From JAPOXR01 sp965214695 (GTDB lineage Bacteria; Pseudomonadota; Alphaproteobacteria; Rhodobacterales; Rhodobacteraceae): a DNA stretch of 64,000 bases. The stretch spans positions 124,001 through 188,000 of the forward strand of contig OZ243967.1 in the NCBI GenBank assembly GCA_965214695.1, read 5' to 3'. A program made the position numbers and the translations under genes. Every line of letters begins with the position of its first letter. Position 1 is the first letter of the stretch. The notes under the pieces are model-generated. The model was not told the origin of the DNA, searched no databases, and worked only from the letters and a program-made list of their open reading frames with translations. Positions 27,011-35,706 of the stretch are shown here, piece by piece.

Positions 27011-27754
27011 ATGTGTTCCTGGCCAGATGGGGTCGGCCTCATAGAGCTCGAATCTGTTGACAGCACCAATCGTGAAGGCCACCGCCGTGCTGCCGCGCTT
27101 GACGCACCGACCTGGATACTTGCGCGGATGCAGGAGAGCGGGCGAGGCCGGCAGGGGAGTGACTGGCAATCAATGGCCGGCAACCTGCATGCAACGCTGG
27201 TGCTGCCGGTTGATGGCGTGTCGCCGCTGTCGCCGCTGCGCTCCTTTGTCGCATCGCTGGCGCTGCATGACGCGCTGGTGGCCGAGGCCGGCAGCCTGGC
27301 GGAGTACCGGCTCAAATGGCCGAATGACGTGCTGCAGGATGGCGGAAAGGTCGCCGGAATCCTGCTGGAATCGGCATCCGGCCGGGTTTGCCGGCTGCTG
27401 ATCGGATTTGGCGTCAACCTGGCGGCAGCGCCAGAGCTTCCCGACCGGCCAAAAGGTTCGCCGCCGCCGGTTAGTGTTGCCATAACCGGCAGGACGATCT
27501 GCCCGAGAGACTTTCTTGGCCGGCTTGCCCGTGAATGGCAGCGGCGTGAATGCCAGTTTCTGGCGGAGGGATTTCTGCCTATAAGGAAGGCGTGGCTGTC
27601 ACATGCGTACGGAATTGGAAGAGAGGCACGTTTCAGAATGACCCGCTCCGTCTTGCGCGGCACATTCCGGACCATCGATCCCGACGGTTTGGCGGTGGTC
27701 GAGGCAGGCAGCGTCCGGCACCGGATTGCCGCCGCTGAACTGATGGTTGGCTGA
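27011..27754 (+). CDS. birA: Biotin--[acetyl-CoA-carboxylase] ligase
   Basis: Activates biotin with ATP and attaches it to the carboxylase carrier protein. 247 residues. The sequence has ELESVDSTN near residue 12, the biotin-binding loop ESGRGRQGSDW near residue 43, YRLKWPNDVLQDGGKVAGILLE split around residue 98, and GFGVNL near residue 135. There is no N-terminal winged helix, so it is the class I type and does not repress transcription. ATG 27011 abuts the nuoN stop; placement after nuoN is common in this class. Confidence 0.93.
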   Translation: MCSWPDGVGLIELESVDSTNREGHRRAAALDAPTWILARMQESGRGRQGSDWQSMAGNLHATLVLPVDGVSPLSPLRSFVASLALHDALVAEAGSLAEYRLKWPNDVLQDGGKVAGILLESASGRVCRLLIGFGVNLAAAPELPDRPKGSPPPVSVAITGRTICPRDFLGRLAREWQRRECQFLAEGFLPIRKAWLSHAYGIGREARFRMTRSVLRGTFRTIDPDGLAVVEAGSVRHRIAAAELMVG

Positions 27755-27762
27755 GGCCTCCC

Positions 27763-28527
27763 ATGCTTCTTGCAATCGATGTCGGCAATACCAACACGGT
27801 GTTTGCGATCCTTGATGGTCGCCGACAGGTCGACCAGTGGCGATGCTCGACCGATGGCGGCAGGACCGGTGACGAATACTATGTCTGGCTGTCATCGCTG
27901 ATGCGGGATCATGACCCACGAAGCTGCATCGATTCGGTCATCGTCTCGTCGGTTGTCCCGAATTCGCTGTTCAATCTCGGATTGCTGTGCCGGCGCTACT
28001 TCGACCTGTCGCCGCTGGTGGTCGGCTCCGGCGAGTGCCGGCTTCCGATCGAGATCATGGTTGATCCGGGGGTGCATGTCGGCGCCGACCGACTGGTGAA
28101 CACGGTTGGCGCCTGGGACCTCTATGGCGGCAATCTCATCGTGGTTGATTTTGGCACTGCCACCACCTTTGACGTGGTTGACCAGGACGGCGCCTATGCT
28201 GGCGGTGCCATCGCGCCGGGTGTCGAATTGTCGGTCAAGGTTCTGCACGAGGCGGCGGCGGCGCTGCCGCATGTCGACATCACCCGCCCGGGAAGGGTCG
28301 TGGGCACCAATACCCGCGACTGCATGCATTCGGGAATCTACTGGGGTTATGTCGGGATGACGGAAGGGATATGCCGCCGGATCAGGGAAGAGCGGGGAGT
28401 CCCGATGAAAATTGTCGGAACCGGTGGTCTTGCATCCCTGTTTGCCCGCGGCATGTCGGAATTCGACGAGGTCAATTCCGGCCTGACCGTTCACGGATTG
28501 GCAGTGATCAACGAATTCAACCGTTAG
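27763..28527 (+). CDS. coaX: Type III pantothenate kinase
   Basis: First step of coenzyme A synthesis. 254 residues with the ASKHA fold. Visible motifs are LLAIDVGNTNTVFAIL (phosphate-1 loop) at residue 2, GADRLVNTVGAW near residue 106, IVVDFGTATTFDVVD near residue 126, and GGAIAPGVELS near residue 146. Start ATG 27763, eight bases after birA. The order nuoN-birA-coaX-rnj is typical of alphaproteobacteria. Confidence 0.95.
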   Translation: MLLAIDVGNTNTVFAILDGRRQVDQWRCSTDGGRTGDEYYVWLSSLMRDHDPRSCIDSVIVSSVVPNSLFNLGLLCRRYFDLSPLVVGSGECRLPIEIMVDPGVHVGADRLVNTVGAWDLYGGNLIVVDFGTATTFDVVDQDGAYAGGAIAPGVELSVKVLHEAAAALPHVDITRPGRVVGTNTRDCMHSGIYWGYVGMTEGICRRIREERGVPMKIVGTGGLASLFARGMSEFDEVNSGLTVHGLAVINEFNR

Positions 28528-28534
28528 GATTTTC

Positions 28535-30196
28535 ATGTCTGACAACAGGGTTATCTTCCTGCCATTGGGCGGGGCTGGCGAGATCGGCATGAACATGTAC
28601 CTGTACGGCTACGGCCGGCGGGGCGCCGAGCGATTCATCATGGTCGATTCCGGGGTGATGTTCCCGGATATGGAGACTTCGCCCGGGGTCAACCTGATCC
28701 TGCCGGATTTTTCCTGGGCGGTGGAGCGGCGCCGCAATATCGACGGGCTGTTCCTGACCCATGGCCACGAGGATCATCTCGGCGCGGTGGCCTATATCCT
28801 CGAACAGATGGACATTCCGGTATTTGCCCGCCCCTTTACCGCCGAGCTTGCCCGCCGGAAACTGGTCGAGCTTGATCTCGACGGCCGGTCACTCGACGTC
28901 GTCAGGCCGGACCAGCCGGTGGTGGAGGCTGGACCGTTCTCGGTGGAGTTCCTGCCGGTTTCGCATTCGGTCCCGGAATCCTCGGCGCTGGTCATCGAGG
29001 TCGGCGGCACGAGAATCATTCATACCGGAGATCTGAAACTTGACCGGGACCCGGTGATCGGCTCGGCATTCAACCCGGAACTCTGGTCCCGGGCGGCCGA
29101 GGGCGGCGTGCGGATGCTGGCCTGTGACTCGACCAACATCTTCTCCGACCAACCCGGCCGCTCGGAATCCTCCGTCGGCCCGCACCTCAAGGCGCTGTTC
29201 CAGGAGACCGGTGGGCTGATTGCCGCCACCACCTTTGCCTCCAACCTTGCCCGCCTATACCAACTGGCCGAGGCGGCGGTGGCTTCGGGCCGGTCGGTCG
29301 TGTTGCTCGGACGGGCCATGGAACGGCTGACCGAGATCGGAAGATCGACCGGGATCTGTGATCGGCTTCCCGGTAGCATCGATCTCGATCAGGCCCGCCG
29401 CATGCCGCGGGACAAGTTGGTGCTACTGACGACCGGCAGCCAGGGCGAGATGCGCGCGGCCACAACGCAGCTTGCCCATGGCAAGTTTCGCGGTTTCGAA
29501 CTGCATGGTGGCGACACCGTGCTGTTTTCCTCCAAGACCATTCCCGGCAATGAGAACGCGGTGGCTCGTGTCATCAACGGGCTGGTCGCCCGGGGCGTCG
29601 AGGTCATCGACGAAAATGCCGGCCAGTACCACGTATCGGGTCACGCCAACCGGCCGGATCTCAAGCAGATCTACGAGCTGGTCAGGCCCGATTGCGTCGT
29701 GCCGATGCATGGCGAGCGGCGTCACCTGGTCGAACATGTGCGGTTTGCCAGGGAATGTGGTCTGAAGGCAGGGCTGGTTCCGAATGGCACCATCTTCGAC
29801 GTCGGCCGGCTCAAGAGGGCAGAGGGCGAGGATGTCGACAGTGGCCGGCTTTACCTGGACGGAACCGAACTGATCTCGTCCCGGTCTGGCATCGTTCGAC
29901 AACGGTTGAAAATGGCGAGGACCGGCCTGGTGGTGGCATCGGTGCTGATTGGCAATCGGCCAAATTCCCGGATCAGGGCGAAGATACGCATGTTCGGCAT
30001 GCCGGACGAATCCGGCTCCGCCGACCCGGACGAACTCGCCGAGGAGATCGAGGACCAGCTCGATCAACTCCGCCGTCGCGGCCGCAGTGCCGGCAACGAC
30101 ACGCACAAATTCGTCGAACGCCTGGTTCGCGACCACATGAACCGCAACATTGGCAAATCCCCGGTCATCGACGTCATCATCCACGAAAAGACATGA
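28535..30196 (+). CDS. rnj: Ribonuclease J
   Basis: Metallo-beta-lactamase/beta-CASP exo- and endoribonuclease involved in RNA processing and decay. 553 residues. Zinc-binding motif THGHEDHLGA is near residue 74, HTGDLKLD near residue 167, and CDSTNIFSDQPGRSE near residue 195. The beta-CASP part has TGSQGEMRAA near residue 303 and VSGHANRPDLKQIYELVRPD near residue 368, followed by PMHGERRHL. ATG 28535 lies eight bases after coaX. This is the last intact gene of the long plus-strand run. Confidence 0.95.
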   Translation: MSDNRVIFLPLGGAGEIGMNMYLYGYGRRGAERFIMVDSGVMFPDMETSPGVNLILPDFSWAVERRRNIDGLFLTHGHEDHLGAVAYILEQMDIPVFARPFTAELARRKLVELDLDGRSLDVVRPDQPVVEAGPFSVEFLPVSHSVPESSALVIEVGGTRIIHTGDLKLDRDPVIGSAFNPELWSRAAEGGVRMLACDSTNIFSDQPGRSESSVGPHLKALFQETGGLIAATTFASNLARLYQLAEAAVASGRSVVLLGRAMERLTEIGRSTGICDRLPGSIDLDQARRMPRDKLVLLTTGSQGEMRAATTQLAHGKFRGFELHGGDTVLFSSKTIPGNENAVARVINGLVARGVEVIDENAGQYHVSGHANRPDLKQIYELVRPDCVVPMHGERRHLVEHVRFARECGLKAGLVPNGTIFDVGRLKRAEGEDVDSGRLYLDGTELISSRSGIVRQRLKMARTGLVVASVLIGNRPNSRIRAKIRMFGMPDESGSADPDELAEEIEDQLDQLRRRGRSAGNDTHKFVERLVRDHMNRNIGKSPVIDVIIHEKT

Positions 30197-30307
30197 CGGG
30201 GCAGGGGGAAGACGGAAGGATTGTCGCCCGGTAGGTTGGCATGTCAAGCAGCGCCCGCGACGTTGAGTTCAGTATCACGCACTCCGCTCAGCAGGTGTTC
30301 AGGTGCC

Positions 30308-30652
30308 CTACGATACGCGATGCTCCTGCGGTATGATAAGATTATTTCCTTGAAGCGGCAGTGTTGCGTCTAGGCGCGGAGAGCAGGAAATTGGCACCAT
30401 GGGAAACAGTCTGGGCGGCTTTGGCAGGTTGTGGGACTCGGACCAATTCGCACCGGCAAGCTGAAAGAGGCCGCGCCCCAAGCGCACCAGAATTCCCTCA
30501 TCCTGCAGTCTTCGCAGGTAGATGCGCGGGATTCCTGCCGCGTCGAAATCACGAGAGCAAGCGATACCGTGCTCATTGGCGACGGTGATCGCACTCTGCT
30601 GCGGTGTTCCTTGGGCCGTTTCTGCAATGCTCCGTATGCTCGGCAATGACAC
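30308..30652 (-). pseudogene. AbiEi-type antitoxin remnant
   Basis: Fragment of the type IV antitoxin family AbiEi. The conserved N-terminal winged-helix part is present: A-N-E-H-G-I-A-C-S-R-D-F-D-A-A-G-I-P-R-I-Y-L-R-R-L, then GRGLFQLAGANWSESHNL. After that the frame slips: KAAQTVSHGANFLLSA, the expected next part, reads one frame over and soon stops. A whole AbiEi would be about 200-270 residues; here only about 100 are traceable. No AbiEii gene adjoins it. Confidence 0.7.
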
Positions 30653-30854
30653 ATAAATGCCGAGGTTTTTTTATCGCCTTTCCTGATCCCCTGCGCCCGG
30701 AACCAGACGGCTCGACCACGAGCATGGCACCAGTGTCACGGCTGACGATCTGTGCTCGACCCCCTGTCCGGCGGAGACACAGAATTTGGTGGAATTGGTA
30801 TAATGTTCACCCTGGCGGGTCCTTGTCCGCCATTTGTCGCGGGGGCGAAGACCG

Positions 30855-31198
30855 ATGAAGATCATTTCCTGGAACATGGGCTGCAGGCACGCCTCGTGGC
30901 GATCACTGCTTGATATGGACATTGACTTGGCGCTGCTCCAGGAGGCCGGCAAGCAGATATATTTTTTCGGATGGCTCGGCCCATCGTGTCGTTTCCGATC
31001 TGTCCGTGTTCATCTCGAACAGGCGCCGCCACCGGGTTCTGGCAGCAGGAGATTTGAATATCCTGCGCGCCCAAGGGGAGCACGGCAGTGCCTGGTGGGC
31101 CGCCCGATACAAGACCGTGTTCGACCGTATGCATGTCCTGGGATTGCCCTGCGTCGGGCCGGAATATCCGAATGGCAGGCAAGCCGATCCTTGGCCGC
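30855..31198 (+). pseudogene. Endonuclease/exonuclease/phosphatase family pseudogene
   Basis: Broken DNase I-like gene. The start M-K-I-I-S-W-N-M-G-C and IDLALLQEAGK match the first two active-site segments (Asn, Glu). The next recognisable part is one frame over: VVSDLSVFI, HRVLAAGDLNIL (the G-D-x-N active-site motif), GEHGSAWWAARYKTVFDRM, LGLPCVGPEYPNGRQADPWP. A large internal segment is missing and the gene ends at a perfect palindrome. Real family members are about 250-300 residues. Confidence 0.7.
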
Positions 31199-31226
31199 TA
31201 TGCCGATATCGGCATAGCGGCCAAGG
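31189..31226. repeat. Perfect 38-bp palindrome
   Basis: Two 19-base arms meet at GATATC with no loop: the left arm starts CCTTGGCCGC (31189) and the right arm ends GCGGCCAAGG (31226). The match is exact and stops abruptly on both sides. It sits exactly where the nuclease pseudogene loses homology. Confidence 0.9.
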
Positions 31227-31692
31227 GGCGCGTGGCTTGGGTCCGCTGGCTTGGGATGAAAGGAATTCCGAGCCAGCGCTTTGTCAGCGACCCGACTCGC
31301 AGAACTCTACCTTCGGTCACACGGCATTCTGCGACCGCTCTCGGAAAAATTTCTGGTCCGGGTATTCGAGTGCTGGATCAGGACCGAAGAATCCATTCTC
31401 CTGACCGGTAGCGCGTCGCCAACGAATTTCAGTCAGGACGCGCCGGGCTTGTGTCCTGACTGGCAAAATAATGGCCGACCAGCCGCAGCGGACATCGAGC
31501 CGAAAAGGATGTAGGGCGCCATCGAAGCCAATTGTGCCGACATCCGACATGGAATTGCGGGGGCGGCATCCGTTGGATCGAGGTGTTGGTGTCAAGGGTT
31601 CACGCGCTTGGCGGTCTTGGGGTCGCGATGATCAAGCCATGGCAGTGCGATGGTGGGTTCGTCGTCACCGAGGGACGGTCAGTGAGGCTGGA
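31227..31692. other. Unassigned stretch after the palindrome
   Basis: A 77-codon plus-strand frame (31281-31514, TTG start, beginning M-S-A-T-R-L-A-E-L-Y-L-R-S-H-G) is open, but I do not recognise it and its second half has low-quality composition. A 10-bp stem, CAGTCAGGAC (31430-31439) with GTCCTGACTG (31453-31462), lies inside it. Probably decayed DNA. Confidence 0.4.
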
Positions 31693-33141
31693 TCAGGAGT
31701 CGGTGGCGAGTGTTGGTGACCGATCGGATATTCGCCAGGTCATGAAGTCGGGGACGTGGCTGCCCATGCCGACGGCACCGGCGGACTCTTTTGCCGGCTC
31801 GAGAGCGGGTGTGGGCGGAGCCTTCTTCTGTTCCGGACGGCGCCGGCGGGTGTCGCCATCTTCCCGGCGCTGCTTCGCTGGTTCGGACCGCGCCTCTTGG
31901 CCCGGTTGATCCCGGCGCGGCGATTTCCTGGGTCCGGAGCGTTCATCCCGGGACACGTCCGTGACATCGGCCTTCTCGCGGGCGACCTCGCTCCCGATCA
32001 GCTTCTCGATGGCCTGGAGATATTTCTCGTCGGATGGGACGCCGATGGTGATCGCCCGTCCGGTCCTGCCGGCCCGGCCGGTCCTGCCGATGCGATGGAC
32101 GTAGTCTTCCGGATGGGTCGGCACGTCAAAATTGACCACGTGACTGACGACCGACATGTCGAGGCCGCGTGCGGCGACATCCGAGGCAATCAGGTAGCGG
32201 ATCTTGCCATTCTTGAACCGATCCAGCACGTCGGTCCGGATTCGCTGGTCCAGATCACCATGCAGCGCATCGCTGTCGATCTTGTGGACCCGCATCGACT
32301 TCTGAAGAATGTCGACATCGGATTTGCGATTGCAGAAGATGAGGGCATTGGAGATTTCGCTGTCGAGCTCGGCCAGCTTCGTCCGAAGCACGGCCCGCTT
32401 TTCCTTGAAGGCCATCGACTTCCTGCTCGGCTTGACCATCAGGAACAGCTGGTCGATGTCGCTGGACACCGTCGAGCGCTTGGTCACTTCAACCCGTACC
32501 GGGCTTGACAGGTTGGCATGAATAATGCGTTCGATCTCGGTCGGCATGGTGGCCGAAAAGAACAGCGTTTGCCGGGGCGGCGGTATCAGCCGGAATATCC
32601 GTTCCAGGTCGGGGATGAATCCCATGTCCAGCATCCGGTCGGCCTCGTCGACCACGAGGATGCTCACGCCGGACAAGAGCAACCGTCCCCGCTCGAAATG
32701 ATCCAGCAACCTTCCGGGGGTGGCAATCAGCACATCGACGCCGCCGTCAATCTTCAGCAGCTGTTCCTTGAACGATACCCCGCCGATCAGCAATCCCATG
32801 CGGAGGGTGGAATTGACCGAGTAGGTCTCGAAACTGTCGGCAACCTGGCTTGCCAGCTCCCTGGTCGGGGTCAACACCAGCGAACGGGGCATGCGCGCCC
32901 TGGTTCTGCCCGAACTCAGTGCCGAGATCATCGGCAGCACGAATGACGCCGTCTTTCCGGTTCCGGTCTGGGCAATGCCAAGCACATCCTTGCCGGACAG
33001 GGCTGGCGGAATGGCCTGTTGCTGGATTTCCGTCGGAGACGAATACCCCGCCCTGCTGACTGCGTCTACGAGCGCTTGGTCCAGCCCCAGGTCAAGAAAG
33101 GTAATGTCTTGGGAATTATCGGGTTCTGTGTGGTCAGTCAT
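31693..33141 (-). CDS. DEAD-box ATP-dependent RNA helicase (RhlE-like)
   Basis: Unwinds RNA in ribosome assembly or RNA turnover. 482 residues. Q-motif FLDLGLDQALVDAVSRAGY with TEIQQQAIP (residues about 15-45), Walker A AQTGTGKT near residue 57, PTRELA near residue 92, TPGRLLDH near residue 140, DEAD in VVDEADRMLDMGF near residue 166, and SAT near residue 197. The helicase C domain has ARGLDMSVVSHVVNFDVP and HRIGRTGRAGRTG near residue 345. A basic tail of about 90 residues, rich in Arg/Lys/Pro, follows and could bind RNA. ATG 33141 begins M-T-D-H-T-E-P. A 328-base leader region with an inverted repeat precedes it. Confidence 0.94.
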   Translation of the reverse strand: MTDHTEPDNSQDITFLDLGLDQALVDAVSRAGYSSPTEIQQQAIPPALSGKDVLGIAQTGTGKTASFVLPMISALSSGRTRARMPRSLVLTPTRELASQVADSFETYSVNSTLRMGLLIGGVSFKEQLLKIDGGVDVLIATPGRLLDHFERGRLLLSGVSILVVDEADRMLDMGFIPDLERIFRLIPPPRQTLFFSATMPTEIERIIHANLSSPVRVEVTKRSTVSSDIDQLFLMVKPSRKSMAFKEKRAVLRTKLAELDSEISNALIFCNRKSDVDILQKSMRVHKIDSDALHGDLDQRIRTDVLDRFKNGKIRYLIASDVAARGLDMSVVSHVVNFDVPTHPEDYVHRIGRTGRAGRTGRAITIGVPSDEKYLQAIEKLIGSEVAREKADVTDVSRDERSGPRKSPRRDQPGQEARSEPAKQRREDGDTRRRRPEQKKAPPTPALEPAKESAGAVGMGSHVPDFMTWRISDRSPTLATDS

Positions 33142-33469
33142 GACTCAGCTACATGTGTCGGGTCCACATATACAGAAAGTTTCTGCAACACCATCAAAAC
33201 CTGAAGACATTGCGACTCTGTCGAATGGTGTTGCAAATTTCCCAGATCGGCGGGATCTCGTGCCCGTGTTTGCTTGCCGCCTTCCAGGCCGGGGAGACGG
33301 ATTCAGTGGGCATGCCCTGACGGCGACGCCGGGCGGCACGGGGTGATGCAGAATTCCGCCGCCGGGATGTTCCGATTTTCACGGGATCACGATATGCAGG
33401 CGCTGCCGGCGCCGTGTGGTTCGATCTGGTGAAGCTCCGGCGGGCCGTAGACAAACTCGGAGAGGTGAC
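33142..33469. other. Divergent region between helicase and SDR genes
   Basis: 328 bases between the minus-strand helicase and the plus-strand SDR. It holds an 11-bp inverted repeat close to the helicase start (listed separately) and no recognisable gene. Confidence 0.5.
33184..33235 (-). repeat. Inverted repeat upstream of the helicase gene
   Basis: TGCAACACCAT (33184-33194) and ATGGTGTTGCA (33225-33235) are exact inverted copies with 30 bases between, 43-94 bases upstream of the helicase start. It could form a stem in the 5' leader or be a paired operator. Cold-shock helicase genes often carry structured leaders; the link here is inference. Confidence 0.5.
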
Positions 33470-34249
33470 ATGGATTATGGAATCGCAGGCAAATGGGCGG
33501 TGGTCAGCGCCGCATCACGGGGGCTTGGTCGGGGCTGTGCCGAATCGCTGGCGGAGGCCGGAGCAAACCTGGTCATCGGTGCCAGGGGTGCGGAGGAGTT
33601 GGAGAAGACGGCAGCTTCGATCCGACAGCGTTTCGCAGTCGAGGTGATTGCCGTCAGCGGGGATGTTGCAACCGAGGAAGGCCGGGGCAGCCTGCTGGCA
33701 GCCGGGCCGCCGCCGGAGATCCTGGTGACCAATGCCGGTGGTCCGCCGCCAGGCCTGTGGAGCGACTGGGATCGCGGCGACTTTATTGCCGCTCTCGATG
33801 CCAACATGCTGGCACCGATCGATCTCATGAAGCGGGTGCTTCCCGGGATGATCGACAATGGCTGGGGTCGTATCATCAATATCACCTCGATGGCGGTGCG
33901 GGCGCCGATCGGTGTGCTCGGGTTGTCCAACAGCGCCAGGACCGGGCTCACCGGCTATGTCGCCGGAACATCGCGTCAGGTTGCCAGTCACGGCGTGACC
34001 ATCAACAACCTGCTCCCGGGAATCCATGACACCAGCCGCGCCGATTCTCTCGATCGGAACGCAGCCCGGGCCGAAGGGTGTTCGCAGGAGGAAGTCAGGG
34101 CAAGGCGCGAGAAGTCCATTCCAGTCGGGCGCTACGGAACCGCGGCGGAATTCGGTGCCATGTGTGCGTTCCTCTGTTCAACCCATGCCGGTTTTATCGT
34201 CGGCCAGAACATCCTCCTCGACGGCGGCTCCACGAGCCTGACCATGTGA
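33470..34249 (+). CDS. SDR family oxidoreductase with an S-N-x-x-R site in place of Y-x-x-x-K
   Basis: Rossmann-fold NAD(P)-dependent oxidoreductase, 259 residues. The cofactor loop SAASRGLGRGCAESLAEAGA is near residue 13, VTNAGGPPPG near residue 85, and the active-site strand NITSMAVRAPI near residue 138. Where classic SDRs have Y-x-x-x-K, this one reads LSNSARTGLTGY, as in a known subgroup annotated as 3-oxoacyl-ACP reductase-like. The C-terminus GFIVGQNILLDGGS is typical. Start ATG 33470 follows GAGAGGTGAC; the frame is open earlier, from 33416, without homology. Substrate unknown. Confidence 0.88.
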   Translation: MDYGIAGKWAVVSAASRGLGRGCAESLAEAGANLVIGARGAEELEKTAASIRQRFAVEVIAVSGDVATEEGRGSLLAAGPPPEILVTNAGGPPPGLWSDWDRGDFIAALDANMLAPIDLMKRVLPGMIDNGWGRIINITSMAVRAPIGVLGLSNSARTGLTGYVAGTSRQVASHGVTINNLLPGIHDTSRADSLDRNAARAEGCSQEEVRARREKSIPVGRYGTAAEFGAMCAFLCSTHAGFIVGQNILLDGGSTSLTM

Positions 34250-34364
34250 CAATTCCGGACAGTTGGCTGCCCGGTTTATCCGGGCAGGATCGGCATGCAT
34301 GACATGGCCGGTCGCGCTGCCTGCTTGAACTCGAGGTGGAATAGCTTATTAAAATGGTCAGGTA

Positions 34365-35591
34365 TTGGCCAATGGCGGCGAGTCGGTGAATTCAGAAACC
34401 CCGAGACTGAATGTACAGGGCGTGTCCCGAAGTTTCGGCCGGACCGAGGTGCTGTCTGACGTGTCGTTTTCGGTCATGCAGGGAGAGGTGGTCTGCCTGC
34501 TTGGCCCGTCCGGATGTGGAAAATCAACCACATTGCGCGTCATATCGGGGATCGACCGGCAGCAATCCGGCTCGATCTGCATTGATGGCGAGACCGTTTC
34601 CGACCATCATCGCCACCAACCACCGGAAGACCGTTCGATCGGCTTCCTTTTCCAGGATTTTGCACTGTTTCCGCATATCACCGTTGCCGAAAATGTCGCC
34701 TTCGGCCTGACATCCCGCGGCACCACCCGCGCCAGGAGGATCGAGGAGTTGCTGCACAAGGTCCGGCTGACCGCCACCCGCGATCGCTATCCGCACGAAC
34801 TCTCCGGTGGCGAGCAGCAGCGGGTGGCGCTGGCGAGGGCGTTGGCGCCGCGACCGAAGATCATGCTGATGGACGAGCCGTTCTCCAACCTGGATAATCG
34901 ACTGCGGGACGAAATCCGCGACGAGTCGCTGTCGCTGCTGAAGGAGGAGGCGGCCGTGGTACTGGTGACGCACGAACCGGCGGAGGCAATGCATACCGGC
35001 GACCGGATTGCACTGATGCGTAAGGGAAGGATCGTGCAGGTCGGCACACCGTACCAAGTCTATAACGCCCCGGTCGACCGTGAGGCGGCGGCATTCTTTT
35101 CCGAGCTCAATCTCATCCACGGCATCGTCCGTGCCGGGTCGGTCGATACGCCGTTCGGCCGGTTTCCGGCTCCCGACCTGGTCGATGGCGCCGATGTCGA
35201 GATCATGATCAGGCCCCAGCACATGCGGATCGATTTTGACCGGGATGGCAGGGGGCCGGTTCCGACCGAAACCGATGGCGTCGCCGCCCGCGGGGTGGTC
35301 GAACGGGCCCGCTACATGGGCAATGCCAGCCTGGTCGAGTTTCGCATGGAATTCGATGAGTCGGTGCTGAAGGCAATGGTGCCGTCGGTATTCCTGCCGA
35401 GGCCGGGCAGGCCGCTCTGGCTCAGCATTCGCCGGGATCGGCATTTCCTGTTTCCGTGCAGTGTCCAGAGTAGGATTGCCAACCCGTACTGCCAGGTTGG
35501 GCAGGCGGATTCGGGCCGGTCCGTGGCCACCGGGGCGGCGCCCTGGCCGCAATCCGGTGCCGTGCGGCAAGGTGAGTCAATCGGTCGCTAG
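34365..35591 (+). CDS. ABC transporter ATP-binding protein (FbpC/PotA-like)
   Basis: Cytoplasmic ATPase of a binding-protein-dependent importer, 408 residues. Walker A LLGPSGCGKSTTLR near residue 45, Q-loop FLFQDFALFPHITVAENVAFG near residue 100, signature HELSGGEQQRVALARALA near residue 145, Walker B IMLMDEPFSNLD near residue 168, and switch LVTHEPAEAM near residue 205. A TOBE-like C-terminal domain (IMIRPQHMRIDF) follows near residue 285. The set resembles iron(III) or polyamine transporters. No permease or binding protein is beside it. The start is uncertain: TTG 34365 or GTG 34386. Confidence 0.88.
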   Translation: MANGGESVNSETPRLNVQGVSRSFGRTEVLSDVSFSVMQGEVVCLLGPSGCGKSTTLRVISGIDRQQSGSICIDGETVSDHHRHQPPEDRSIGFLFQDFALFPHITVAENVAFGLTSRGTTRARRIEELLHKVRLTATRDRYPHELSGGEQQRVALARALAPRPKIMLMDEPFSNLDNRLRDEIRDESLSLLKEEAAVVLVTHEPAEAMHTGDRIALMRKGRIVQVGTPYQVYNAPVDREAAAFFSELNLIHGIVRAGSVDTPFGRFPAPDLVDGADVEIMIRPQHMRIDFDRDGRGPVPTETDGVAARGVVERARYMGNASLVEFRMEFDESVLKAMVPSVFLPRPGRPLWLSIRRDRHFLFPCSVQSRIANPYCQVGQADSGRSVATGAAPWPQSGAVRQGESIGR

Positions 35592-35706
35592 ACCGGGTTC
35601 CGATAATGTGTCACCTTCCATTTGCAGGACTCAGGCATTATGTCATTGCCCGGGTCTTCCCGGCACCTGGCCGCGCGCGGCCATGCCGGCGGATAGGAGA
35701 AACAGG

